A stretch of DNA of 64,000 nucleotides from Thecamonas trahens ATCC 50062 (Eukaryota > Apusozoa > Apusomonadida > Apusomonadidae), in the NCBI RefSeq assembly GCF_000142905.1, contig NW_013657674.1, forward strand, positions 287,472-351,471. Reading direction: 5' to 3'. Both the position numbers and the translations under genes were made by a program. The notes beneath the pieces were generated by a model. The model did no database searches and had not been told where the DNA came from. It saw nothing but the letters and a program-made list of their open reading frames with translations. Position 1 is the stretch's first letter. Every line of letters starts with the position of its first letter. Positions 22,476 through 36,400 of the stretch are shown one piece after another.

Positions 22476-25400
22476 ATGGCGGCACAGATGCCCGGCGGAT
22501 TGGAGCATCCTTCGCACAAGCTTCACGCTCTGCTATCGTCCATGCACGCTGCCGTTGGCCTGCCTGGACCTGGACTCGGCCAACCACCGCGTCCAGCTAC
22601 TGAGAGCAGAAGCGAGGCGGCGTCGACTCCGACACGAACCCGACAAGATGGAAGCAGACTTGATCAAGCTGGCGAGGCCGACGCGCCGACCCGCGAGAGT
22701 CCAGGCGGCTATGCGTCGCCGCTCAAGTCGCTCCGCGCCCGACGAGCAGCTCGCGCTCGCGCCTCGCTCACTCCGTCGCGCCCGGCCTCGCTGCGGCCGG
22801 TGACCACAGGTAGGGGCAATGGTGCGACTCCGCCGCCGCGCTCGCATGGCGATAAGAGTATGAGAGAAGAAGTCGACTACGCAAGTGAGCCGATGCCCAT
22901 CGGTGCTATCCCGTCGGTAATGCAGACCCAGCTTGCCCAGATGACCGCCACCCGCAAGTCGCTGCATGCAATGCTGATGGAGGTTTTGCCGCGGGTGGAT
23001 CGTGCTGAGGCGCTGGCTGCCGACATCCTTGGAGTGCTCGCTACGCCAGGACCACCGCCGCGCGCCCTTCTTCATGCCATCGACGCAGCTATCACGTATG
23101 CGTCTGACTACGCTGCCCAGTTGCCAACTGTGGCCGAGGCAGACAGTCTGCGCAGCCGGTTACTAGAGCCACTGCGCTCGCTACGATCCATGGAGGCGGC
23201 ACGGGTAAGCCGAGCCGTTTGTAGCCCGACACATGGACAAGTGGCGCCGTTGACGCCGACGCCAGTCACATCAAGCGGTCACTTGCAGGAGGCATCGCTC
23301 CAGCCGCTCCAGGCACGAGTGGCTGCTGCTTGTGCGGCAGCGGCCCGGCTTGCACCCGAAGTGTCAGCTCTCCCGGATCCGCTCACTATCCAGTGCCAGC
23401 CACCTAGTGTTGCGTTGCTCACACGGCACCTTGACGCTTTGACCCAGGTGGTGACTGATGCCTCCCTAGATCGAAGCTTGAAAGCTACCATCCCAGCTGC
23501 AACTGCAATTGTGGCGCAGCCAGCCGGTATGGCTGGTGCCTCGTCGACTCGTGACCAACTGCGGCAGCGAACGCAAGAGCACGTGGCGTCGCTGGGCAAG
23601 CGCCAGAGTGCGGCTGCGGCTGCGCTGGCTTCTGCCACCCGCGCAGAAACCTTGGCCACGGTCGGTGACGTGTTGGCGGCGGAGGCTGATCGGATTGACA
23701 GCCGGCGGGCAGCAACCGCTGCCGAGGCTGCTGCTGCCGCCGCCGAGCGGGCGGCAGTGGATGATCGTGCGCAAAGTGTGGCCGCGCGGAGCGCTGCGGT
23801 TGACACTCGTGAAGCCTCGCTCAGCAGCGCTCAGGCAGTGGCTGCTGCTGCAACATCCGCTGCCGCCCTCGCTGCAAAGCGTCTCGAGGCGCAGCAGAGC
23901 GAGTTGGCGGCGCAGACTGAGCTCCTCGCGCGACAGCGACTTCGTCTCGAGAACCAAGAGGCTCGAGTCGCTCGCGAGCGAGCCGAGGTCGAGGCCGCTC
24001 GGACTGAAACAGTCGCCACACGCAAGGCGCACGATCAGCGGGCCAAGGTGATCGCGGCCGAGGCCCAGGCTCTGGCCCAGGCCCGCGCGCAGGCCAAAGT
24101 CGAGGCCGGCAGTCTTGCCACGCAGCGTGCCAAGCTCGACGCCGATGTAGACGAGCTGCAGCAGAAGCGCCTTCAGGCCGGCTTTACGCTTGCAGGAGCA
24201 CAGCGAAGCCAGGATGCACTCGATGCCATGCAAGCCGAGCTTGAGAGCGCCGAGGCACGGGTTGACGCACGAAGCCGCGAGCTTGTCGCTCTGGTCACGG
24301 AGCTCGACAAGCGTGCCGCGGCACTCAATGCGCGTGACGTTGAGCTTGCCCGCCGCGCGGCCAAGCTGGATGTGGAAAGTGCGAGTTTAGATGGCCGTGC
24401 TGCGGAGCTCGAGGCCCGTGTAGGGCTCATCGACGAGGAGCAGGCGGCGCTGGCGGCGGCGCGGGCTCTTGTAGAGCACGACTCTGCCACGGTGCTGGAA
24501 CGTGAGTCAGAGCTGACACGGCAACTAGCCGATGTTGCCGAGACTCAGGCCGAGCTGCATGCGACTCGAGTCGAGCTGCGGAGCTTAGAAGTCGCACTAG
24601 AGAGCCGCGCAGCCGCGCTTGATGCCGCCGAGCACAAACTGACGCGTGACCGGGCTGCACATGCACAGACATTGCAGGCGTTCAAGGCGTCTTCAGAGGC
24701 GCTTGCTCAAGAGTCAGCCCGGTTGGAGGCGCGAGAGGCAGAACTGGCACAGATGGCCGAGTCGGCACAGAATCGATGTGTTGCGCTCGATGCGCAGGGC
24801 GCTGCGCTCGAAGTCCAGGCCGAATCTGTCGGCGCAGCCGTGTCGCGAGCCGAGGCCTCGCTGAGGGCAGCGGCGGCTTCGGCGGCTGAGGCCGAGAAGC
24901 AAATGGCTGTCCTAGAAGCTCGCCATGTCGAGGCTGCCACTGCTGCTGCAACTGTGCAGGCGCGCGAGAACGAGGTCACGGCGCGTGAGGCCAAGCTAGC
25001 CGCAGCTGTCGCAGCGCTAGCTGCCGAGACGGCTGCGGCAGCCGATGCCTCGGCGGATGCGGCCAACGTCAAGTCGGCACTTGCGCGGCAAAAAACTGAG
25101 CTTAGCGCGCAGCAAGCGAGGCTTGAGAGCGTAGAGTGCTCGCTTGAGACCGCAAGGCGTGATCTGACCGCCGCACAAGCTGCACTGGCGCGAGATGTCG
25201 AGGCTCTCAACGCGGAACGGGCCGCACTCGCCGAACGTAGTGCAAAGAGTGCCTCCGATGCTCGTAAGGCGTCTCGCTCCGAGGCGGCTGCGGCAGCAGC
25301 GCTGCAGGCTATTGACGATGTCAGCGCGCGGCTGCAAGGTCGTGAAGCCGAGGTTGCGCGCAGGGCAGCGAGTCTGGATGCGAGAATGCGCGAGTGCGCG

Positions 25401-28400
25401 AGGCGGGAGAAGGTACTCGCTCGCGAGCGTGATGAGCTGGATCGAGCCTCTCGGGCTGTGTCGGCCCAGTCGGAGGCATTTGCCCGCAAAGCCAGCGAGC
25501 TGGCTGCTCACGAGACGCGTGTGTCTGTTGCCAGTGCTGAGCTCGCTGACCAGCAGGCTCAAGTTGCTGCCCGCGACATGGCGTTGCGTGCCGAGTCAGA
25601 CCACATCAAGCAGACACGGGTTGCCATCGACGCGGACCGTCGTGAGCTCGAGGCTATGGCCAAAGCCACCGAGGCCGAGCTGGCCAAGCTTGACGATGCA
25701 CATGCCTTGCTGGAGCGCAAAAGCGCCCAGGTCGATGTTGACCGGAGTGTAGTTATGAAGCGGGAGCGTGAGCTAGCGGCAGGCAAGGCTGAGCTGGCCG
25801 CAGCTCGCGCTGCTTTGCGCGAGCTGGAATCTAAGCTGCTGGCTCGAAAGATTGCAGCAGACGAAGCAATGGCGAGCGCAGCAGCAGCTCAAGCTCGAGT
25901 CGATGCTGACCTCGATGCTCAGGCTGAAGCAAGTAATGCACTCCAAGCACGTGAGGCTGCAGTAGCCGCTGCAGCCGCTGGCGTAGCGGACCGAGAGGCT
26001 GAGTTGGCACGGGCTCGTGCTACTGTAGAGGCCCAAGTTGCGGAGCTCGATGCATCTCGAGCAAGTCTAGCGGCTGAGACTGCCGTGGCGCGTGAGGCCC
26101 AGCTCAGGTTTGGGCAGCGGGAGGCAGAGCTCGATGCTAAGGTCCATGCCCTTGTCGAGCGTGAGACAAAGCTCGAGAGCGGGTGGCGCGAGCTGGAGGC
26201 TGACCGAGCTGGCGTTGCAGAAGCGCGAGCTAAGCTGGTGCGCGATCAGCAGGCACTGGCCGCTGCAACCGAGGCTCTTGCGAGCGAAGACACTCGGGTG
26301 ACTGCCGATGCTGCAGCTGCGGCGAATGCAATGATGGCTGCAGATCAGGCTCGTGCCGAGCTTGTCGAGCGTGAGGCAAGCATTGCAAGGGATCGCGAGG
26401 CTGTGCAAGAAGCTGAAAAGCGAACGGCACACGAGATGGCTCGGGTGGAGGCACTGCAGCGCTCGCTCGAGGCGCAGAGAAGGCAGTTGGAAGATGAGCT
26501 GGCCACCGCGGCAGATCACGAGCGTGCAGCTGCTCGGTCATCTGCGCTTGCACGGCAGATGCAGTCCCAAGTAGCTGCACGCAGCGATGCGCTGGTGGCT
26601 CGGCGCCGGGCTCTTGCTGAGGAGGAGGATCTGTTGTCGCAAGCCAAGGTTAACATTGCCAGCGCGCGCAGCGCTGTGAATAATGCCAAGCTTGCCGTAG
26701 CCGCGCGTGAACTGGCAGCCGAGGCTCATGAGGAGCAGCTTGCCAAGGCTGGCGCTGCCCTTCAGGCCCAGAAGCTTGCGATTGCCGATGCTGAGCGCAA
26801 GCTGGATGCTGAGCGGGCTCAAATCTCCCAACGTCGCAATACGCTCAATGGCGAGGCCCAAAGCCAGTCCGTAGCCGCAGCGCGGCTGGAAGCGCAAGCT
26901 CGTCACCTGAACGACCGGGAAGCCGGACTTGCAGCCCGCGAGACAGCGCTTGCGGCAACCGCAGACGAGGTTGCTCAGTCTGAGGTTGAGATCCAAGCGC
27001 TGCGCAAGACGTTGACCAACGAGCGCGCCGAGATCAGCAAGCTGCAGAGCGCGGCAAATGCGCGGACTCGCGAGCTTGATGAGCGGGAAGCTGCTGTAGG
27101 CGTGAATGAGGGCCGGCTGGACAAGCTTTTGGAGCGGGTCAAAGCCGCACAGACCCGCGCCGATGAGAGCCGGAGCGAGGTGACAGACGACCGTGCGACG
27201 CTCGAGGCCGACAAGCGTGCAGCGGCCAGCGAGGCGAAGCAGATTGCTGCCGACCGTCATGCGCTTGAGCTTCGTGAGCAGAAGCTGCAGAGTGCGGAGA
27301 TCGAGTTGGCTGCGCGAGCTGCCCGACTGGATGAGGACAAGGCTAGACTCGATGAGCAGCAAGCTAGACTCGTTTCTGCGCAACAGGAGGCCCAGGAGCG
27401 AATGGTTGAAGCTCGGGATGCCATGGCAGCTGCTTCGCACGGCGAGCAATTGGCACAGGACGAACGGAAGCGCGCGCAAGATCGTCTGGCCTTGCTCGAT
27501 ACCCAGGCGACCCAGCTGGCCGCTGACAAGGCGCAGCTCGGGCTTGCTCAAGTTGCGGTTGCGGAAGCGGAGCGGCGTGTCGGCATTGAGCGCAAGGAGT
27601 TGGAGGAAGCAAAGGCCAAGGCGGCAGAGGCTCGGGCTGCTCTCGAGGCTCGCAATGTGGCGGTGGCGGATGCGGCTGCACGGGCAGAGGCTGCTGCTGC
27701 ATCGGCTGCGTCTGCTCAGGACGCCGCAAGACGCGCAGCAGCGGAGGCGGCTGCCAGAAAACGTGCTCTGGCTCAAGTGGCGGCAGGCCTCGACGAACGT
27801 CAAGCCAACTTGGACGCCAAGGCCAGGGATGTGGATGGGCGGCGGGCCTTGGTTGAGAGTCTTGCTGAGCAGACCTCTGTAGCACATGCAGCGGCACAGA
27901 CAGAGGCACTCACACTTGCGCGGCAGCGTGGCGAGCTGGAAGCGCTGGGTGTCCGCCTCGCTGGGGAGCGAGCCAAGCTGAAGCAGATGCGGGAAGAGTT
28001 GGCTCGCGGCGTCGAGCGAGCGGCGCGTGACGCCGATGCTGCTGCTGCTGGTCGGATTCAACTCGATCGCGAGCGTACTGCGCTGGCAGCGGCCCGGGCA
28101 ATGCTGAGCAAGGACGAAGCCAAAGTTGCGGCGGCACGGGTGGAGGCAGTAGCCGAGTCGGAGCGACTTCGCGAGCGGACCAGCAAGCTCGAGGTCGAGA
28201 TGCGACTGGTTGATGACCAGGCAGCCGACAACCGTGAGCAGCTGCGACTGCTGCTACAGCAAGAGAAGCTTCTCGATGAACGCGGGTCCAAGCAGGCAAA
28301 GTCAGAGTCAGAGCTGAGTGCGCGCTGGGATGCACTCGGTGTTGCCGAGCTGGAGCTTGCCGAAGCAAGAGCTGTCGCCGATGGCCAAGCCCAAGCCCTT

Positions 28401-31400
28401 GCCAAGCGTGAGGCCGGAATGGAGGCACGCGCGGAGGACCTGGCAGCAATGCAGGCTGCCGTCGAGGCTGAAGCCGCCGAGGCAGCCGCTGAAGCGCAGC
28501 GACTTCGAGCGATGGAAACTGCGCTGACTGAGCGCTCGAAAGAGCTGCTGGCACAACAGGCTGAGCTGGAAGCAAGTCATGATGCATTGCATGAGCGTCA
28601 AGGTGAGCTCGAGGCAGCTATAGATGCCTTTGCGGGTCGTGAGGCTCAGATGAAGGGCCAGCTGAGTCAAATCGCCGACGAGCGCGCAGCGCTGGAAACT
28701 TCGCGGCAAGAGATGGCGGCGCGAGCCGAGGCTCTTCAGGCCGAAGAGGCGCGACAGGCGAGCGAGGCCGCACGCCTTGCTGGCAAAGCTCACGTGCTTG
28801 CGGAACGCGAGCAAATTGTGGCTGATCGTCAGTCAGAGTTGGACGCTACGGCTGGTGAGCTCGCTATCAAGCGTGGTGAGCTCGCGGCGCAGCAGCAGGG
28901 CTTGGCGGATGACAAGGTTGACATAGAGAAGCAGAACCAGGCTTTGGCGAGCTGGCAAGCAAGAGTGGTAGCTGATGAGGCCGAGCTAGATGCTCGGCGG
29001 GCAGCTGTGCGTGCAGAGCGCGCTTCACTTGAAGAGGCCAGCGTGCGTCTGGCGTCCGACAAGCGAACGCTTGAAACGCAGCTGGCGACGGTCAACGGTC
29101 AGTTGATATCACTTGAGAGCAAGCGAACAGCCTTGACGGCTGCCAGTGAGAGCTTGCAGCAGCGCGAGGCTCAGCTTGCGAGTCGCGATGCAAGCCTCCT
29201 TGCCCGCGATAAGGCCCTGGCGGTTAAGGAAGCCAGAGCTGCAAGTGTACTTGAGCGAGAGACCGAGCTTGCAGCCAAGGAGTCCGCTGTAAGTGACCGA
29301 ATGCTTGAGCTCGAGAACGAGCGTATGCGACTGGTTGAGGAGTCTGTCACGCTGGCAGAGGCAGAGCGCAAGGTAGCCGAAGTCCAAGCTGAGATCCGTG
29401 CAATGCGAACGGGAATCGATCGTGAGCGTGCGGCACTGGAGCGACGGAGCATGGATGTCGAAAACCGCGAGACGCAACTTGGTGCGCGGGAAGCCAGCCT
29501 GGCTCAGCAATCGAACGAGCTGCTTGAGCGGAGTCGGAGCGCTGCTCAGGCTGAGCGTGAGCTGGCGGCGTCCGAACGCGAGCTAGACGGCCGCAAGAAG
29601 CGGGCCGAGCTGGACGCCATCGAGCTTGCCGCCGAACGCGAAGCGCTCGACAGCGAACAAGCCAATCTTGAGGCAGCCAGTGCAGCGTTGTCAGAACGGA
29701 CGGAGGCCACGGTGGCCGAGGAGGCACGTCTGGCACGAGAGGCCGCGCGTGCTGCCGAGCGGGAGCGAGGCTTGGCCGCTGCAGTGGCCAGCAACGAGGC
29801 CAGACGAGCCGAGCTCAAGCGCGAAGCCAGGGAGCTGGACGATGCTCGGCACGCGTACGAGTTGGATGTGCAGGCCGTGGCGTCTGCGCAGAGCGCGCTC
29901 GCGCGCGAGCGCGAGACACACGAGCGAGCTGCGCGAAGTCTTGCTGACGCACAGGCTTCAGCGCATGCCGATGCGATGGCTCTGGAGGCTCGTGAACGAG
30001 CATGTGGCAAGGAGGAGGGCCGACTGGAGGCTGCACGTGATGAACTGCAGCGCAAAGAGATCATGTTTCACGCCCAAGCTGCACTGCTGCAGGAGCAGGA
30101 GGAGGCACTGGAGTTGCAGCTGGCGTCGCTAGCCGAGCAGCTTCAGCTACTCGCCGAGGAGCGGAGCGAGGTCAAAACCAGCGGTCTGAGCTGGCACGGT
30201 CCAGAGACGCGGCTGCGCGGAGCAAGCAAGCAGCGGAAGCGGCTCAGCGTGCTGCCGCGGAGCAGAGCGCGGCGGTGTCGAAACGAGAGGCGAGTGTGAC
30301 GGCACGCGAGAGCGACCTAGCCGAGGCGCAGCGCGCGCTGGACACCGCTCGGACAGAGCTAGCGGGGTTAGAGGCCGAGCTTCACCGCCGAAGTGCTGCG
30401 CTTGTGCAGGCTGAGGACGCGGCTGCCGCACGCCAGGCCGAGTTGGACAGCCAGCGGCGAAGCTTGCAACGGATGAATGACGGGGCGGCGGCGCAGCAGA
30501 AGGCGCTCGAAGTCGAGCGGCGGGCACTGGCCGAGGCGCAAAGCCAGGTCAAGGCCCGCGAGGAGGCGATGGCGCGCGCGCTCCAAGCCGTTGAGGAGCG
30601 TGAGGTCAAGGTTAGCACCGACCAAGCGCGACTCTGTGACGAGCGTGACGCACTGGAGGCACGCGAAGCCAAGATTCGCGCGGCTGAAAAGGCAGTGGCG
30701 GTTGCCGAGGCCGAAGCTGCGCGCGCTCAAGCTCGGATGGAGGGCGAGCGTGCTGCGGTCGACGCGGCTCAGGAGCATGTTCGTCAGGCGGGTGAAGAGG
30801 TTCGGCGGCGTGAAAAGATATTGGCCGGCCTCGAAGCGCGTGAGGCGGCACTTGCGGCCGAAGCCGAGACTCTTTGTGGACGCGAGGCTGCGCTGGCCCA
30901 AGATCGCAAGGCGTTGACGGAGAGGGAGATTGAGCTCAAGGGTTTTGAGCGCGACCTGCAGCGCGAGGCGCAGGATGCGCGCCGAACTGCAGAGCAGCTT
31001 GCCAAACGTGAGGCCGAGCTCGATGACCGCGAGGCGAGAGACGCATCGCGGCGGACTGGGCTTGATGCACGCGAGGCGGCGGTGGTTGAGCTGGAGGCCC
31101 GGGCAGCAGAGGTGGATGCGAGTCGCGAGGCTGTTGAGAGACGTGCAGCTGAGACGCAAGCGCGAGAGGCGATGCTGGCAGAGAAGAGCGCGGCGCTCGA
31201 TGCACGGGCACAAGAGCTAGAGACAGCAACAGCAGCGTTTGCAGCAGAGAAGGAGGAACACGAGGCCGAGATGGCCCGGGTGAAGGCCGAAGCAGTCGAG
31301 GCAATCGAGGTCAAGAAGGACACGATTGTGCGGACAGCCAAACTTCGATCGCTGTCGTCAGAGCTGGATGCCCGGCAAGCGAAACTAGCCGGACTGGAAG

Positions 31401-33474
31401 CGCTGGAGACGCGGCTTGAGTCCGAGAAGCGGTCGGCCGAGGCGCGCAAGTCGCGACTTGACGCTCAGTCGTTGCAACTGACTGCGCGGCAGGCAACCGT
31501 GAAGCTCAAAGAGCGTAAGGCGGCGGCGATCAAGCTTGAGGCCGAAGAGCTGAAGCGCAAGCTGCAGAAGGAGCAACAGGAGCTCAAGGCTGCGCGCGCT
31601 GCGCTGGAGAAGCAGAACGCTTCCCGCACTGCTGCTGTGGTCACCGCCGAGGTCGGCGTTCAGACTATCGCACCTTCGACACCGATCTCGATTCAGGTTA
31701 GCTCACCTGAGCTGGTGCACGCCGAAGCGAGCAGCGAGCTCAACGGATCGGCGTCGGAGCTGTACTTGCAGATGGAACACCAGCTGGAGGCAGACTGCCA
31801 GGAGGTGGAGGTGATCATTGCCAAGGTCAACGTTGCTGCGGGTGACTTTGTGCGGATTCGGGCGGTGGCGGCGCAGGCCAAGGCACTGTCGAAGAAGATC
31901 ATCAAGACGTTACATGGGATGCGCGCGACTGCTGCGGACCAGCCCGAGTTTGTGGAGCAGCTTGAGCAGCTTGAGCTGGGGCTTGTGCGGCGCGAAGTCG
32001 ACCTCGACCAGGTCTCGCAGGCGCTGAGCGCCAATCCCGACGACGAGGCGTCGTTGGCGTCGCTGCGGGTGATTTTGAAGCAGTTACAGGACATCCACGC
32101 ATCGGTACTGGATCTCACGACTGTGGATGACGAGGTTGAGGACGGCAAATCGATGCGAAAGAGTACTTCGTTGACGCGGCACTCATCGCGGGTGATGGAT
32201 GAGATGGTACAGCTGCGGGCGCTGCTGAGCGAAGTACCGCTATTTGAGGGCATTTCCAACATTGGCTTCTTTAACGAGATCATGCGCAAGATGGAGGATC
32301 GGGTGTACTCGCCCAACTCGTTTGTGTTTGAGTATGGCGACGAGGGCCGCTCAATGTTCTTTATCATGAGCGGGACAGCGGCTGTCATTCTTGGCAACGG
32401 CAAGAAGATCAAGGACCTGGAGGCTGGCGACTTTTGGGTGAGATTGCCATTCTGACCGGTGGGCGGCGGACGGCGTCGATTCGGGCCGAGACCTACGTCA
32501 ATGTCTTTGAGCTGTCGAAGGAGACGCTTCTGGCTGCGCTCGATCTCTACCCGCAGTACCGCGAGTCGATCATCAACGTCGGGCGGCAGCGACTGCTGGA
32601 CGACGCAAAGCGGAGACGGAAGCGTGAGCTGGCCATTCAGCTGAGCGATAACCCAGCAGCGAGCGTTCGCGAGCGGCTGCACAGCGAGGTGCGGCGGCTG
32701 GTGCAGGTGCTGACTCATGCGACGTCAGCGTCTACAGTCAAGTGGCGCGCCATCCAGGAAGCGGCTGATGAGACGCTGCGTGTGCTGGACGATCTGGAGG
32801 TAGCCCTGATGCCGACGTTCCGCTGGGTAGTCCGCAACCTCAAGGCTCACCACCAGGCGGCACGCCAGGCGCTGGCGCCTTTTCTGGACAAGGCACCGGA
32901 CGAGGTTAGTGACCTCGAGGAGGCGCGCTCGGCAGCGCTGGCCCAAATCCGAGCTACCGAGGAAGAGGCACGGCTAGCAATTGGACTGGCCGACGTAGCG
33001 GCGTCGCTGGACAAGATGCCGCTGATGCGCGGCGTTGACGCTGCGTTCAAACGAATTCTGCTGGAGCAGGCCGAGGCTGCGACGTACGGTAAGGGCGAGA
33101 CGATTGTGGAGCTGGGCGGTCGCGACCACGAGCTGTACTTGCTGCTGGACGGGCAGGTGCAAGTCGTGCTTGCCAGCGGTGACTTTGCGGCCGACCTGGG
33201 CCCTGGCGAGTTCTTTGGTGAGACAGGGTGGTGGGAGCTCAGCCCAAGGACAGCGCGACTTGTTGCTGTCACTGCAGTGGACGTGGTTCGCATCAGACGC
33301 GGCGCGCTGGACGAGGCGTTGCGGCGTTTTGAGGCGACCGGTCGGACCATGGCGGTCAACTGGGAGGGCTGGCAGGCCGAGGTGGCAAAGGAAGAGGCAC
33401 AGATCTCGCAAAATGTGCGGCGTGCGTTTGCCGGTGTGGGCGGTGGAGCTTCGGCTAGCTCGCTGGGGATTTAG
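22476..33474 (+). CDS. Giant coiled-coil protein with two C-terminal cyclic-nucleotide-binding domains
   Basis: About 3,666 residues once one base is restored at the A-run 30174-30177 and one at the T/G run 32432-32438. The total then divides exactly by three. Residues 1-300 are low-complexity and weakly helical. About 370-3,100 is almost continuous Ala/Glu/Arg-rich coiled coil without proline. Residues about 3,246-3,375 form a cNMP-binding fold, with the phosphate-binding cassette split by the second shift: GDF on one side and GEIAILTGGRRTAS on the other, with the expected Glu and Arg. About 3,518-3,620 is a second fold with GEFFGETGWWELSPRTA. Both cassettes look able to bind cAMP or cGMP. 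The rod suggests a fibre, centrosome, flagellar or Golgi tether. I know no named family with this layout. Confidence 0.82.
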
Positions 33475-33482
33475 CGCACTGA

Positions 33483-36400
33483 CTATGTGGAGGACGAGGA
33501 CGACGAAGAGGAGGAGGAAGACTCCGACGAGTCGATAAAGTCACGGCGACGTCCCCTTTTGCTCTTGCGCCGCCCCTTCTTCCCCTTGCGACGGCTTGTC
33601 TTGCCCTCCTTACCGTCGGCCTTTGCTGCCCGACGGGCAGCCTTTTCGGCGCGGCGCGCCTCACGGCGTGCGCGGCGCTCGGCTTTCTTCGCCTGCTTGG
33701 CCGCCTTGCGGGCCGCCTTCGGGCGGCGTGAGCAGCGCGACGGGCAGCAGCGCGGTTGGCCTTGCGACGCTTTTTCTTGTGAATGCCTGGGATGACGGGT
33801 TCATGGCCGCCAGAACCACGGGACGGCTCCTTGCGCTCGCCAGCCCTGTCAGTTTCACGAGCGTCTGCCTGGCCGTCATCAAGACTGCCTTCGCCCTCTT
33901 CGAGCTCGGATGCAGCTGGCTCGGGAATAGGCGGGTGCGGCGGTGGCGGCTCATCGCCGGTGGCCTCGGCCATGGTGTCATGATCCGGACTCTCGTCGTT
34001 GGCGGCGTCTTCGGCGGGCTCGGGCGGCGGAGGTTGCTTGCTGGCGTCGTCCAGCTGATCAGCGTAGGCTGCCTGGGCGGCATCGCGCTCTTCGTCGGGG
34101 CAGCAACGGATGGCTGCACGGGCCTTGCGGAGGGCTTCCTTGTCGAGAAGGACGCGCGCAGACGAGCCTTCATCGGTCTTGGTGCCGGATGCGCCCTTGC
34201 CGGCGTAGACGTTGTCTGAGGCGGTGTGCGGGCCGGCGGCCTCGGAGAAGAGATCAAAGGCAGTAGCGGCAATGGCAGAGAGGGTAAAGTTGCCGTGGAT
34301 GCCGGGGTAGAATGTGGTAGGCACAATGCAGTAGGCACCTGCGTCGAGAGTGAGCTCGGCGCTGCGCGAGCGGGTGTACTGGAAGCCCGAGCACGACATG
34401 GTGGAAGCGAGCGAGACTGTGCCGCCGGCGCAGACGTAAAAGCCGATGGGAAGACGCGGGTCGTCTTCGGGGTGGCGAGGGTGATGGTGATGGTGGTTGG
34501 CTTGGTGATGTCGAGGCAATAGACCGGGTTGAGCTGCCACGACTGGTTGTTCTGGCAGCCGCCGGAGTAGTGCGGGGTCCATGCGCCACCGACGGCGGCC
34601 TCGTGCCACTCCCACGAGCGCGGGATGTGGTCGAGGGCGAGCTGGGCATCAGGAACACCAGGCGCCTTGACGATGAGCTCGAACGAGGCCTCCACGTCGG
34701 GGTGGTAGGTTGAGGGGATGATGAGGACTGGGGTGTCTGCGGTGACGTCGAGTGCAGCTGCAACGTTTCGCGCGTTGGTGCACGGGGTGGAGGCAAGGGT
34801 ATCAGACGAAGACGCGGCGAGAAGGCGCTTGGAGTTGGATGGGACGGGGAAGGCGGACCAACCGACATAGGGCAGCGCGTCGGAGGGCGTAGACTCGGGC
34901 TGGACGAGCGAGATCTCAAGCGTGGCATCGGTGTCTGAGGTGAGGAGGTACTGGGGGTTGCGATGCCAGTTTGCCCGACCGCGACAGCCTCCGGCCAACT
35001 TGCCGTGCCAGCGGCCCTCGACGCCTGTAACACCAGCGACAGCGACGTGAAGGTGGGCCCACTCTGCGGCGGACACACCGGCAGGCGCGATGGCAGCTAG
35101 GGTAAATGCCGACTCGTTTCCAGGGTAGAACGTCGATGGGATGACGATGTAGGTGCCGGGCTCGAGGGTGAGCGAGACCGAGACCGAGTATGCATTGGTG
35201 AACGAGGTCTTGCCGATGACTTCCGAGGCGAGGGCGCGATCTTTGCGGGCGTCGCCGGTGAGGACGAGGCAGCCGATGTAGAAAGGCGGGTGGGCAGGCG
35301 ACTGAGGTTGGTGGAGCTCGATGATATAGTCACCGGGAGCGGAGACGGTGAGAGCAAACTGTGGGTTGGCGTTCCACGACGGGTTGTTGACGCAGCCGCC
35401 AGCAGAGACGCCAGCCCAGGCACCCTCGATTTCGGCGTTGGCGATGTGCGGGAAGGCGATAAAGTCGAGTGCGGCCGAGTCTGCCCAGGCGCGAACGACC
35501 CAGTCTTCGTTCTTGAGAGGAGCGGCGTCGTACTGGCACGGAACGATGATGTAGTCGCCGGGCGGGGCCTTGAAAGTAGTGGCGACCTCACGGGCGTACT
35601 CAAAGATGTCGATGCGGGCGACGAGGCGCGACGAGTCCCACTCGCGGAGTGGGCCTGATTCGGGCTCGGCGTCAAAGACGTAAAAGGCAATGGCGTCGTC
35701 GTAGCGATGGGTGCCAGCAAGGCGAGCGTCAGACTGCATGAGCGAAATAGCAACATGGGCGGCAGCAGCGCCATCAGCGGGAGCGCCAACGCGCAGCTTG
35801 AGCTGCGGGTTGTTGGCAAAGCCCGCCGATGACGGACGGCCACCCGAAGACTCAGCGAACCACGAGCCAAAGGCCTTGACGCTCGATGTCCAGCCTGTGA
35901 AAAGGTGGCAAGCATAGAGCTTGTTAAAGTTGGTGGTAAAGTCCTCGTACGCCATGTAGAACGAGCCGTCATCGGCAAACTCGTGGCCGAGCTCTTCGAG
36001 CATCTCGGGTGTCCACTCGGGCGAGCCGTCAGCCCAGGCGCCAGACCACTCAGTCGAGCCCCACGGGTTACGGATCAGAAGCAGGCGGTGGCCAGCCGAG
36101 GTAGTGAGGGCGTCAAGGATGCCGTAGGCGTGAGAGGCAAGCAGACCATTGCCCTGGTCCTCCTCGATACCGGCACCGGCGCGGGCGATGGCGCAGCCGA
36201 GCATGTCCCCGGCGTCAATCATGTCGACAATGTCATCAAAGAGCTTGCCAGAGGTGATGCGAGCAGCAACGTCCTCGTGGTCAAAGTGCCATTTCTCGCC
36301 TGAGCCGCCGGTGAGGTCGACGAGGGCGTCGACGGTCGAGCCGCCTTCGATGGCCTCAAACGAGCCGTGCAGTTTGGCGTAGGCCTTTTCCAAGATCTGG

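Noticed and set aside
22555-22803. Alternative plus-strand frame with helical look near the start of the coiled-coil gene
   Set aside because: Very Arg-rich shadow of the Ser/Pro/Ala leader; using it would need extra introns without splice signals.
22533-30527. Many long minus-strand open frames, up to about 500 codons, opposite the coiled-coil gene
   Set aside because: They mirror the biased codons (GCN, GAG, CGN) of the coiled coil and show no domain or consistent composition; antisense shadows.
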